The position numbers and the translations under genes are program-made. Below the pieces are notes generated by a model, which ran no database searches, was not told the origin of the DNA, and worked only from the letters and a program-made list of their open reading frames with translations. This document shows, piece by piece, positions 8,225-15,226 of a stretch of 30,031 nucleotides of DNA. Source of the stretch: an uncultured Novosphingobium sp. (GTDB lineage Bacteria > Pseudomonadota > Alphaproteobacteria > Sphingomonadales > Sphingomonadaceae); contig CAMPIM010000034.1 of the NCBI GenBank assembly GCA_946886365.1, forward strand, positions 1-30,031. Direction: 5' to 3'. Position 1 is the stretch's first letter. Each line of letters opens with the position of its first letter.

Positions 8225-9166
8225 ATGGAAGTCCGGCCTGGCATATTGCGCACGCCCAAAGCCAGCTTCGATGCGCTGCCGGGCTATGACTTCGAGCCCC
8301 ATTATGTGGAGGTGGAGGATGCCCACCTTGGCCCGCTCCGCATGCATTATGTGGACGAAGGGGATGCGACGGCCCCCATCGTCCTCATGCTGCACGGCAA
8401 TCCGACCTGGAGCTATCTCTACCGCCACATGATCGGCCCGGTCGCGGCGGCCAGTTACCGGGTCATCGCGCCCGACATGATCGGCTTCGGCAAATCCGAC
8501 AAGCCCGCCTTTCGCGCCGATTACAGCTTCGACCGCTTCGTCCAATGGATGCGCGCCTTTATCGAAACACTCGACCTGCGCGGCGTCACCCTCGTCTGTC
8601 AGGATTGGGGCGGCCCCATCGGCCTGCGCGTCCTGTCCGAGTGTCCCGAGCGCTTCAGCGCTGTCCTGGCCACCAACACGCTGCTGCAAAATTGCGACCC
8701 GCCGCCGCTCGGCGTCCCCAACTGGCCCAGCGAGCAGATCGCCGCCTGGGTCGAAACCTGCCGCACCAGCGAAGACTTGCCGCTCGACTTACTCGTCGGT
8801 CGCGCCTGCGTCACCGATGTTCCGACAGAGGTGCTCGCCGCCTATGCCGCGCCTTTCCCCGACGCCGCCTACAAGAAGGGCATGCTGCAAATCACCTGCG
8901 GCATCCCGATCGCCGAAGGCGCGGAAGGACTGGAGGCAAACCGCGCCGCCTGGCGCTTCCTCGAAAGCTGGGACAAGCCGTTCCTCACCGCCTTCAGCGA
9001 TCAGGACCCCGCCACCATCGCCTGGGAAGCGGTCTTCCAACGCCGCATCCCCGGCGCAGAAGGCCAGCCGCACACCCGCATCTCCAATGGCGGCCATTTC
9101 GTGCAGGAGGATCAGGGCACAGCGCTGGCGCAGGTGCTGATCAAATTTCTAAAGGCCAATCACTAA
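8225..9166 (+). CDS. Haloalkane dehalogenase, subfamily HLD-I
   Basis: This is a 313-aa alpha/beta hydrolase. HGNPTWSYLYR (57-67) gives the oxyanion and halide-side region, and D127-W128-G-G is the nucleophile elbow. W175 sits where DhlA has its second halide-binding Trp, D261 ('SDQDP') is the likely acid, and H291 ('GGHFVQE') is the base. The cap-domain segment 'AAYAAPFPD' is nearly identical to that of Xanthobacter DhlA as I recall it. Family members hydrolyse a carbon-halogen bond to give an alcohol, halide and a proton without cofactor. The retained Asp nucleophile and two Trp residues argue for true dehalogenase activity rather than an esterase or epoxide hydrolase. It is last in its operon, 2 bp after the sulfotransferase, and is followed by an inverted repeat. 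The natural substrate is unknown. Confidence 0.88.
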   Translation: MEVRPGILRTPKASFDALPGYDFEPHYVEVEDAHLGPLRMHYVDEGDATAPIVLMLHGNPTWSYLYRHMIGPVAAASYRVIAPDMIGFGKSDKPAFRADYSFDRFVQWMRAFIETLDLRGVTLVCQDWGGPIGLRVLSECPERFSAVLATNTLLQNCDPPPLGVPNWPSEQIAAWVETCRTSEDLPLDLLVGRACVTDVPTEVLAAYAAPFPDAAYKKGMLQITCGIPIAEGAEGLEANRAAWRFLESWDKPFLTAFSDQDPATIAWEAVFQRRIPGAEGQPHTRISNGGHFVQEDQGTALAQVLIKFLKANH

Positions 9167-9168
9167 GT

Positions 9169-9235
9169 CCGTTCGCTTCGAGCGCAATCGAGAAGCGAGA
9201 GCACACCGTGTCTCGACTTCGCTCGACACGAACGG
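9169..9235. repeat. Sphingomonad REP-like inverted repeat
   Basis: Two 25-bp arms face each other: 9169-9193 (starting CCGTTCGCTTCGAGCG) and 9211-9235 (ending CTCGACACGAACGG). They match at about 20 of 25 positions once one is reverse-complemented, with a 17-bp centre. The motif TCGACTTCGCTCGA with ACGAACGG is a short palindromic element I recall as common between genes in sphingomonads. Here it lies between the convergent dehalogenase and AraC genes and could act as a bidirectional transcript end or 3' stabiliser. Only this one copy was noticed in the window. Confidence 0.75.
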
Positions 9236-9264
9236 CAATTTAGTGCGAACTCCAGTTACCACCC

Positions 9265-10152
9265 CTAATGAAACCCCTGCCGGAACGCGCGCGGCGTCAG
9301 CCCCGTAGCCCGCCGAAACGCGGCACTGAAAGCGCTCGCCGTCGCAAAGCCGAGCGCCTCCGCGATCCGGTTCATCGGCAGCAATCCCCCCCGGATCATG
9401 TCCTGCGCCCGCTCCATCCGGATCGCGGCGGCATGGTCGGACAGCGCCATGCCCGTCGTCGCCGCGAAGGATCGCGACAGGTGCGACCGGCTGATCCCGC
9501 ACAGGCTGGCAAGCGCCTGCGTCGTCGGCCATTCCCCATCGCTTGACCGCAGTGCTTCCTCGATCCGGGCAAGCTGCCAGGGCGCAAGGCCACCCTGCGC
9601 CGCATCAGCCTGCCGCGCCCGCCGGAACAGCCGCGCCAGTTCCACCATCGCCAGCTGCACCAGCGCCTCAACCGCCATCTCCGCGCCAAAGCCCGGCGTC
9701 ACCGTTTCCTGCTTCAGCCGCTCCGCCAGCGCCATCAGCACAGGTGAGTTGATCGCCGCGCACCGGCTCAACCGCCGCGAGTCCCAGTCCGACAATCCCG
9801 TTACAGCGGCAAAGCGCACCGGGTCGAACCGGCAGGTCAATATGTCCAGCGTGCCCCCATCGCCCCGCGAATGCATCGCGATGCCACCGGGCCGCAACAT
9901 CAGGCGCCCAACCTTGTGCCGCCTCCGGTCACCCATATCGAACATGATCTCGCCCTGCGTACCTTCGGCACGCGGCATGACAATCGACAGGATCGGCGCT
10001 TCGTCCAGTTCCCACATCTCATTGGGCCGGGGCAGCTCATAACGGCGAAGTTCGACACGCGCGGCACTGCTGACGGCGACGGCCAACACCGTCCATGGTC
10101 CGCTATGGCCGCTCGGCATGGCTTTGGCGTCGGTCAAAAGCTGCTGCGTCAT
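9265..10152 (-). CDS. AraC-family transcriptional regulator
   Basis: This is a 295-aa protein. The N-terminal part (about 1-180) resembles the AraC-binding-like sensor domain found in regulators of oxygenase operons. The C-terminal 100 residues hold two helix-turn-helices: 'TTQALASLCGISRSHLSRSF' and 'PMNRIAEALGFATASAFSAAF', followed by the family signature 'RRATGLTPRAFRQ'. It normally works as an activator that responds to a pathway compound. The open frame extends to 10218, but the extra 22 residues look unrelated, so ATG 10152 was chosen; neither start has a clear ribosome site. It diverges from the SDR-SDR-EthD-GST operon across 102 bp and is its likely regulator. Confidence 0.9.
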   Translation of the reverse strand: MTQQLLTDAKAMPSGHSGPWTVLAVAVSSAARVELRRYELPRPNEMWELDEAPILSIVMPRAEGTQGEIMFDMGDRRRHKVGRLMLRPGGIAMHSRGDGGTLDILTCRFDPVRFAAVTGLSDWDSRRLSRCAAINSPVLMALAERLKQETVTPGFGAEMAVEALVQLAMVELARLFRRARQADAAQGGLAPWQLARIEEALRSSDGEWPTTQALASLCGISRSHLSRSFAATTGMALSDHAAAIRMERAQDMIRGGLLPMNRIAEALGFATASAFSAAFRRATGLTPRAFRQGFH

Positions 10153-10254
10153 AACCACAACGATAATCTCATGCGACCGAGAGAACAAGCACTGGCTATG
10201 CGCAGAAAAAACTGCCATCTACAACGCAACAAAGCAAAAGATGGAGAGTGTTTC

Positions 10255-11019
10255 ATGAGCAGAACCATAGTCGTAACCGGCGCTGCATCGGGAATCGGCG
10301 CCGCCACCCGCGACAGGCTGGAACGTGGCGGCCATCGCGTCATTGGCGTCGATCTGCGCAATTCCGACATCGATGCCGATCTGGGCACCGTCGAAGGCCG
10401 AACCGCCATGGTCGATCAGGTGACGCGCCTTGCGCCCGATGGCATCGATGCCGTGCTTGCAGGCGCGGGCATCTCACGTCAGGATATGGACCGCGAAACC
10501 ATCGCCATCAATTATTTCGGCGCGGTCGCAACGCTGGAAGGACTGCGCCCGCTGCTGGCGAAATCCGCCCGGCCCCGCGCCGTCGCCATCTGCTCCACCG
10601 CCGCCATGTTGCCGTCGAACAGCAAGGTGGTCGAACTCTGCCTCGCGGATAAGGAACAGGCCGCGCTTGACGCCATGGCCGCCGACGGGGGCAACGCCTA
10701 TGCCACGTCGAAAAACGCCTTGTCCCACTGGATGCGCCGTGCAGCGGTAAGACCTGAATGGGGCGGTGCAGGCATCCTGCTGAACGGCATCGGGCCGGGC
10801 GTCGTGAAAACGCCGATGACGACACCGCTGCTCGACCAACCCGACATGGTCAAGCTGATCAACCAGAGCAATCCGATCGCGATCAAGGATTATGCGGGAC
10901 CCGAAGATATCGCCGAACTGCTCGATTTCCTGCTCAACATGGAAAATAACTATCTTCTCGGCCAATTGATCTTCATCGACGGCGGCAGCGACGCGATATT
11001 GCGGCCTCAGCAAGTCTGA
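10255..11019 (+). CDS. SDR similar to 3alpha-hydroxysteroid dehydrogenase/carbonyl reductase
   Basis: This 254-aa SDR has TGAASGIG (8-15), Ser114, Tyr149 and Lys153. Ser and Tyr are separated by 35 residues rather than 13, because about 22 extra residues sit between them. Comamonas testosteroni HsdA has the same kind of insert (Ser114, Tyr155, Lys159). The short 'DADLGTVEGR' after the first fold and the C-terminus 'DGGSDAILRPQQV' also follow HsdA closely as I remember it. HsdA reduces or oxidises 3-oxo/3alpha-hydroxy steroids and xenobiotic carbonyls. Steroid activity here is an inference, since the subfamily also covers other carbonyls. ATG 10255 follows GGAGAG at 10243-10248. It is first in a four-gene operon. 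Confidence 0.87.
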   Translation: MSRTIVVTGAASGIGAATRDRLERGGHRVIGVDLRNSDIDADLGTVEGRTAMVDQVTRLAPDGIDAVLAGAGISRQDMDRETIAINYFGAVATLEGLRPLLAKSARPRAVAICSTAAMLPSNSKVVELCLADKEQAALDAMAADGGNAYATSKNALSHWMRRAAVRPEWGGAGILLNGIGPGVVKTPMTTPLLDQPDMVKLINQSNPIAIKDYAGPEDIAELLDFLLNMENNYLLGQLIFIDGGSDAILRPQQV

Positions 11020-11076
11020 CGCCAAAGGGGCGGCGGCCCATGATAAACAGAAACTAGGCCAAGGAAAGGAAGAGCG

Positions 11077-11838
11077 ATGTCGGCTCTGCAAGGCAAGGTT
11101 GCCCTCATAACCGGGGCGGGACAGGGCATCGGGCAGGGCATCGCCCTCGCCCTCGCCAGTGAAGGCGTCGACCTGCTCCTCGCCGGACGGACGTTTGAGA
11201 AGGTGCAGGAAACCGCGCAGCTTGCGCAGGAACGCGGCGTCCGCGCCATCGCCGCCGCCTGTAACGTCAAGGACGCGGACGATCTCGCCGCCGCCGTGGA
11301 CAGGGCAGTCACCGATCTGGGCGGCGTCGACATCCTGATCAACAATGCGCAGGAAGTGCCGCTCGGCCTGCTGGATGAAGTGACGGACGAGGCTTTCCTC
11401 GCCGGATTTGAATCCGGCCCGCTCGCCTCCTTCCGCCTGATGAAGCTCGTTCGTCCCCACATGGCGGCGCGCGGCGGCGGCACCATTTTCAACTTCGCCT
11501 CGTCCGCTGGCATCCGCTGGGACATGACCGGCTATGGCTGTTACGGCGCGGTGAAGCAGGCGACCCGCGTCCTGACGCGCGCGGGTGCGGCGGAATGGGG
11601 GCGCCAGAATATCCGCGTCCTCACCATCGCGCCGCATGCTGAATCGCCGGGCCTCAAATGGTGGATCGAAAATAATCCCGAAGAGGCAAAGGCCTTCTTC
11701 CGCACCATCCCGCTCGACCGCATCGGTCGGCTGGAGGAAGATATCGGTCGGGCCATCGTCGCCCTGTGCGGATCGGACCTGTCCTATCTGACTGGCGCCA
11801 CCATTCCGCTAGACGGCGGACAGGCCAATTTCGACTGA
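11077..11838 (+). CDS. SDR family oxidoreductase with NNAQ motif
   Basis: This 253-aa Rossmann-fold protein has TGAGQGIG (12-19), NNAQ (89-92, in place of NNAG), Ser143, Tyr156 and Lys160. It is a complete classical SDR with the standard 13-residue Ser-Tyr distance. No Asp follows beta-2; the residues there are AGR (36-38), and the Arg suggests a preference for NADP(H). The region after the active site, 'PHAESPGLKWWIENNPEE', is rich in Trp/acidic residues and probably shapes the substrate pocket. The ribosome site is GGAAGAG before ATG 11077. It lies 57 bp after the 3alpha-HSD-like SDR and 26 bp before the EthD-like gene. The substrate is unknown. Confidence 0.92.
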   Translation: MSALQGKVALITGAGQGIGQGIALALASEGVDLLLAGRTFEKVQETAQLAQERGVRAIAAACNVKDADDLAAAVDRAVTDLGGVDILINNAQEVPLGLLDEVTDEAFLAGFESGPLASFRLMKLVRPHMAARGGGTIFNFASSAGIRWDMTGYGCYGAVKQATRVLTRAGAAEWGRQNIRVLTIAPHAESPGLKWWIENNPEEAKAFFRTIPLDRIGRLEEDIGRAIVALCGSDLSYLTGATIPLDGGQANFD

Positions 11839-11864
11839 CCTGAAAGATTGATGGAGAGATCTGA

Positions 11865-12584
11865 ATGGAAAAGCTGATCTATGCTCTTTGGGCGCCGGAG
11901 GGCGTAAGCCGCGCCGATTATGCGGAACAATTGAAGGCCACACTTCCCGCCGCACTCAAGGAAGCGGGCGCCAGTGCGATCCGCCTTAACGTGCGCGACA
12001 CGACCGTGGAGCCCGCCGCGCCACTCCTGCAAACATGGCAACAGCCGCAGCAGGACGCGCTTGTGCAATTCTGGCTGCCCACCGCCAATGCCCATTTCCG
12101 CGGCCCTATCGATAGCATAATGGCCGAACATAGCGGTCGGTTCGCGGCATGGCTGGTTGCGGAATCCACCATCATCCCCAACCGGGATCATGTGCCGCAG
12201 GCGGGGGCGCGCACCTGGGGCTGGTCGCAGGCCAGCTTCATCTCCTTCCGTTCCGACATGAGCTGGGACGATGCCGTCGCGCACTGGCACAGTCACCACA
12301 CCCGCGTCGCCATCGATACGCAGGCGAACTTCGAATATGTCCAGAATATCATCGTCCGTGCGCTAACGCCTGACGCGCCCGACTATGACGCCTTTGTCGA
12401 GGAATGCTTCTCGCCGGAAGCAATGACCGTTTCCCCCGCCTTCTTCGATGCGGTGGGCGATGAGGAAAAATTCGCCCGCAATACAAAGGATATGGCGGAA
12501 AGCTGCGCGGGCTTCATCGACTTCTCGCGCATCGACATCATCCCGACGAGCCAGTTCGACTTCGCGCATCTGGACGGCAGGTGA
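11865..12584 (+). CDS. EthD-domain protein with two ferredoxin-like halves
   Basis: This 239-aa protein appears to hold two EthD/dimeric alpha-beta-barrel units in tandem. The first (about 1-105) starts 'EKLIYALWAPEGVSRADYAEQL'. The second (about 115-235) has the more typical signature 'MSWDDAVAHWHSHHTRVAI', with the conserved W-x-x-H pair, and closes 'FIDFSRIDIIPTSQFDF'. EthD-type proteins are small accessory or catalytic units next to oxygenases and SDRs in degradative operons; their chemistry varies from decarboxylation to heme binding. A fused pair would build an internal pseudo-dimer. The start ATG follows TGGAGAG. It sits in the middle of the operon between an SDR and a GST. No specific reaction can be assigned. 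Confidence 0.78.
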   Translation: MEKLIYALWAPEGVSRADYAEQLKATLPAALKEAGASAIRLNVRDTTVEPAAPLLQTWQQPQQDALVQFWLPTANAHFRGPIDSIMAEHSGRFAAWLVAESTIIPNRDHVPQAGARTWGWSQASFISFRSDMSWDDAVAHWHSHHTRVAIDTQANFEYVQNIIVRALTPDAPDYDAFVEECFSPEAMTVSPAFFDAVGDEEKFARNTKDMAESCAGFIDFSRIDIIPTSQFDFAHLDGR

Positions 12585-12636
12585 AATCTTCGGGGGGCCA
12601 TCTGAAAGACGAACAGTGACCAGCCGGAGTTGAAGG

Positions 12637-13290
12637 ATGACCATCACCATCACCGCCTTCGAGCGTTCCCCCGATCGCGGCCGGGGCATGGCGCGCGACA
12701 TGCGGGTCAGATGGGCTCTCGAAGAGGCAGGTGTGCCCTACCAAGTCAGGCTCCTCTCCTTTGAGGAGATGAAGCAGCCCAGCTACCTCGCATCCCAGCC
12801 CTTCGGACAGATACCGGCATATGAAGAAGATGGCCTCACCCTCTTCGAATCCGGGGCGATCATCCTGCACATCGGCGATCGGCATGGCGGTCTCTGGCCC
12901 AGCGATCCCCATGGCCGTGCCCGCGCCATTGCCTGGATGTTCGCCGCCCTAAACACGGTCGAACCCCCGATCCTCGAACGGGAAATGCCCAAATATCTGG
13001 AGCGCGACCAAAGCTGGTATGAAGCCCGCATGCCGCTGTTGGACAGCCGCGTGAAACAGCGTCTGTCGCAGCTTTCCAACTGGCTCGGCGACCGCGAATG
13101 GCTGGAAGGCGGTTTCAGCGCCGGAGATCTGCTGATGGTCACCGTCCTGCGCAGGCTCACCGGATCAGGGCTGCTGGAACTCTACCCCAACCTCCCGCCC
13201 TATATCGCGCGCGGCGAAGCCCGCTCCCCCTACCAGCGCGCCTTTGCCGATCAACTCGCGGTCTTCAACAAGTCCGAACAGGCGGGCTAA
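12637..13290 (+). CDS. Glutathione S-transferase family protein
   Basis: This 217-aa protein has an N-terminal thioredoxin fold (about 1-82) containing the cis-proline segment 'FGQIPAYEEDG' and the glutathione-contact 'LFESGAIILHI'. An all-helical C-terminal domain (about 90-210) includes 'EWLEGGFSAGDLLMVTVLRR', which carries the N-capping motif of GSTs. The N-terminus 'FERSPDRGRGMARDMRVRWALEEAGV' has an unusually long loop before the first helix, so the catalytic Ser/Cys/Tyr is not obvious. It likely conjugates or transfers glutathione onto, or from, a pathway intermediate. It is the last gene of its operon. Its stop overlaps the maiA stop by 4 bp on the opposite strand. Confidence 0.9.
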   Translation: MTITITAFERSPDRGRGMARDMRVRWALEEAGVPYQVRLLSFEEMKQPSYLASQPFGQIPAYEEDGLTLFESGAIILHIGDRHGGLWPSDPHGRARAIAWMFAALNTVEPPILEREMPKYLERDQSWYEARMPLLDSRVKQRLSQLSNWLGDREWLEGGFSAGDLLMVTVLRRLTGSGLLELYPNLPPYIARGEARSPYQRAFADQLAVFNKSEQAG

Positions 13291-13931
13291 CCCGCATCCG
13301 GCTGCCGATCCGGATGCGCGGCCTGCACAGCGGGCAGCGCCAGAGCAGCCTCACCCGCCGCCACCAATTTAGGATAGGGCGACAAATCGACCCCGAACCG
13401 CCCAGCATTATAAAGCTGCGGCACAAGATAGCAGTCGGCTAATGTCGGCCCGCTCCCATAAGCGAAGCCCGCCCCATGCCGCGCGACCAACTGCTCAAGC
13501 GGCGCAAAACCCTCCGCGATCCAATGCCTCACCCACTCCTTCACTTGATCCTTGGATGCGTGAAACTGGCTCTGCAATCGGTTGAGGACACGCAGATTGT
13601 TGAGAGGATGGATGTCGCAACCAATCAACGCCGCCATCGCACGCACAACCGCAACTTCATCCGCATCGTTGGGCAGCAAAGGCGGCTCGGGCCACTTGCC
13701 GTCGATCCATTCGAGGATGGCGGGACTTTCTATGAGGGTCCTACCCTCCGCCTCCAAAGCGGGCACCAGGCCATGAGGCGCGATAGCGAGGTAATCGGCG
13801 TCCCGCTGCTCCCCCGCGCGCAGGTCATGACTGACCTGAACATAGTCGACGCCTTTGAGGTTCAGCGCGATGCGCACGCGATAGGCGGCGGACGACCGCC
13901 AATATCCGTGCAGGGTGACAGGCGCGGTCAT
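13287..13931 (-). CDS. maiA: Maleylacetoacetate isomerase (zeta-class GST)
   Basis: This 214-aa cytoplasmic enzyme converts 4-maleylacetoacetate to 4-fumarylacetoacetate using glutathione, the next-to-last step of tyrosine breakdown. The zeta-class N-terminal motif reads 'YWRSSAAYRVRIALNLKGV' (about 8-26). Its Ser-Ser pair is kept, but the Cys of the eukaryotic SSCxWR form is Ala. I recall this form as common in bacterial enzymes. 'HGLVPALEAEGRTLIESPAIL' carries the cis-proline and glutathione contacts. ATG 13931 shares 4 bp (ATGA) with the fahA stop, which decides the start over the upstream in-frame extension. It is the last gene of the phhA-hpd-hmgA-fahA-maiA operon. Confidence 0.95.
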   Translation of the reverse strand: MTAPVTLHGYWRSSAAYRVRIALNLKGVDYVQVSHDLRAGEQRDADYLAIAPHGLVPALEAEGRTLIESPAILEWIDGKWPEPPLLPNDADEVAVVRAMAALIGCDIHPLNNLRVLNRLQSQFHASKDQVKEWVRHWIAEGFAPLEQLVARHGAGFAYGSGPTLADCYLVPQLYNAGRFGVDLSPYPKLVAAGEAALALPAVQAAHPDRQPDAG

Positions 13932-15226
13932 GCGGGCATCACCACGGCCCGGCATTCGCCAAAGCCGATCGCAACGAAACCCGGCGCGTTAGCCGTCGCG
14001 CACAGGAAAATCTCGTCGCCGTCCTCGACAAAGGAACGCTTCTCTCCATCAGGCAATATCAGCGGCTCTCGCCCACCTTCGGTCAGTTCCAACATGCTGC
14101 CATACCCTTCCCGTGTCGGCGCGGAGATCGTGCCCGTGCCCAACAGGTCCCCCGGATTGAGGTTGCACCCATTGGACGCATGATGCGTCACGATCTGGTT
14201 GACCGTCCAATACATGTTGCTGGCTGGCCCGGTGCTGAGGCGAAATGGCGGCTGCCCCTTCTCCCGCATGTGCTGCGTCTGGATAAATACTTCCAGCGTC
14301 ACGGCCAGCGACCCATGCCGCTGGTCCGCGTCCGAAGAAAGATAGGGCAGCGGCAGCGGATCACCCTCCGGCCGAGCAGGTCGAGCCATGCGGAACGGCG
14401 CCATGGCTTCGGCCGTCACGACCCAGGGTGAGATGGTGGACTGGAAATTCTTCGCCAGAAACGGTCCAAGCGGCTGATACTCCCACGCCTGAAAATCCCG
14501 CGCAGACCAGTCGTTCAAAAGGCAGAACCCAGCGATATGATCCCCCGCCTCCTCGATCGGGATCGGACTGCCCAGATCATTGCCCGTGCCGATCCAGACG
14601 CCCAGCTCCAGCTCATAATCAAGCCGCGCGGTCGTGCCGAAGACGGGCTCCTGCGCATCTGGCGGCTTGCGCTGTCCACGCGGCCGCCGCACCGGCACGC
14701 CGGACGGGCGTATGGACGAAGCGCGGCCATGATAGCCGATGGGCACATATTTATAGTTGGGCAGCAGCGGATTATCGGGCCGGAACTGCCGTCCGACATT
14801 GTTCGCATGATGAATGCCCACATAGAAGTCGGTGTAATCGCCAATGCGCGCGGGCAACTGCATGGTGACTTCGCCCGATGGATAGAGCATCGACTCCACC
14901 GCCGCACGGCTCGCCGGATCAGATAGCAATGCGCTGACCCGCCGCCGCAGCGCTCGCCTCTGCTCCGGCGCAAGCATGAGCATCCGGTTCAGCACCGGCT
15001 CCGCGCAGACCTCCTCCCAATTCCCGCCAAGCAGCCCCGCTTCCGCGCAGGCCCGCAGGTCGAGGATCATGTCGCCAATCGCCACTCCGATCCGTCCATG
15101 CTCCTCCCGCGGCGCGAAGATGCCCAACGGCAGGTTCTGGATCGGAAAGTCCCTATGTCCCCGCGCGCTTTCCACCCAACTGGTCAGCGCGGGATCATGG
15201 GTCTCATCACATTCCCACCAGTTCAT
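13928..15226 (-). CDS. fahA: Fumarylacetoacetase
   Basis: This 432-aa enzyme splits fumarylacetoacetate into fumarate and acetoacetate. An N-terminal SH3-like domain (about 25-115) precedes the FAH catalytic domain. The metal ligands are Asp133 ('YTDFY'), Glu205, Glu207 ('YELELG') and Asp239 ('NDWSARD'), with the general base His140. These align with mouse Asp126, Glu199, Glu201, Asp233 and His133 at an almost constant offset. 'GYHGRASSI' and the late 'NLNPGDLLGTGTIS' are further family signatures. The length matches full eukaryotic-type FAH rather than the short FAH-like hydrolases. Its ATG overlaps the hmgA stop by 1 bp (TGATG), and its stop overlaps the maiA start, so coupled translation is expected. 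Confidence 0.97.
   Translation of the reverse strand: MNWWECDETHDPALTSWVESARGHRDFPIQNLPLGIFAPREEHGRIGVAIGDMILDLRACAEAGLLGGNWEEVCAEPVLNRMLMLAPEQRRALRRRVSALLSDPASRAAVESMLYPSGEVTMQLPARIGDYTDFYVGIHHANNVGRQFRPDNPLLPNYKYVPIGYHGRASSIRPSGVPVRRPRGQRKPPDAQEPVFGTTARLDYELELGVWIGTGNDLGSPIPIEEAGDHIAGFCLLNDWSARDFQAWEYQPLGPFLAKNFQSTISPWVVTAEAMAPFRMARPARPEGDPLPLPYLSSDADQRHGSLAVTLEVFIQTQHMREKGQPPFRLSTGPASNMYWTVNQIVTHHASNGCNLNPGDLLGTGTISAPTREGYGSMLELTEGGREPLILPDGEKRSFVEDGDEIFLCATANAPGFVAIGFGECRAVVMPA

Noticed and set aside
9871..10254. N-terminal extension of the 3alpha-HSD-like SDR frame
   Set aside because: The extension overlaps the AraC gene on the other strand and does not look like an SDR. ATG 10255 has a proper ribosome site just before the cofactor motif.
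10474..11637. 387-aa minus-strand open frame
   Set aside because: It is antisense to two well-supported SDR genes and crosses their intergenic gap. No recognisable motif is present.
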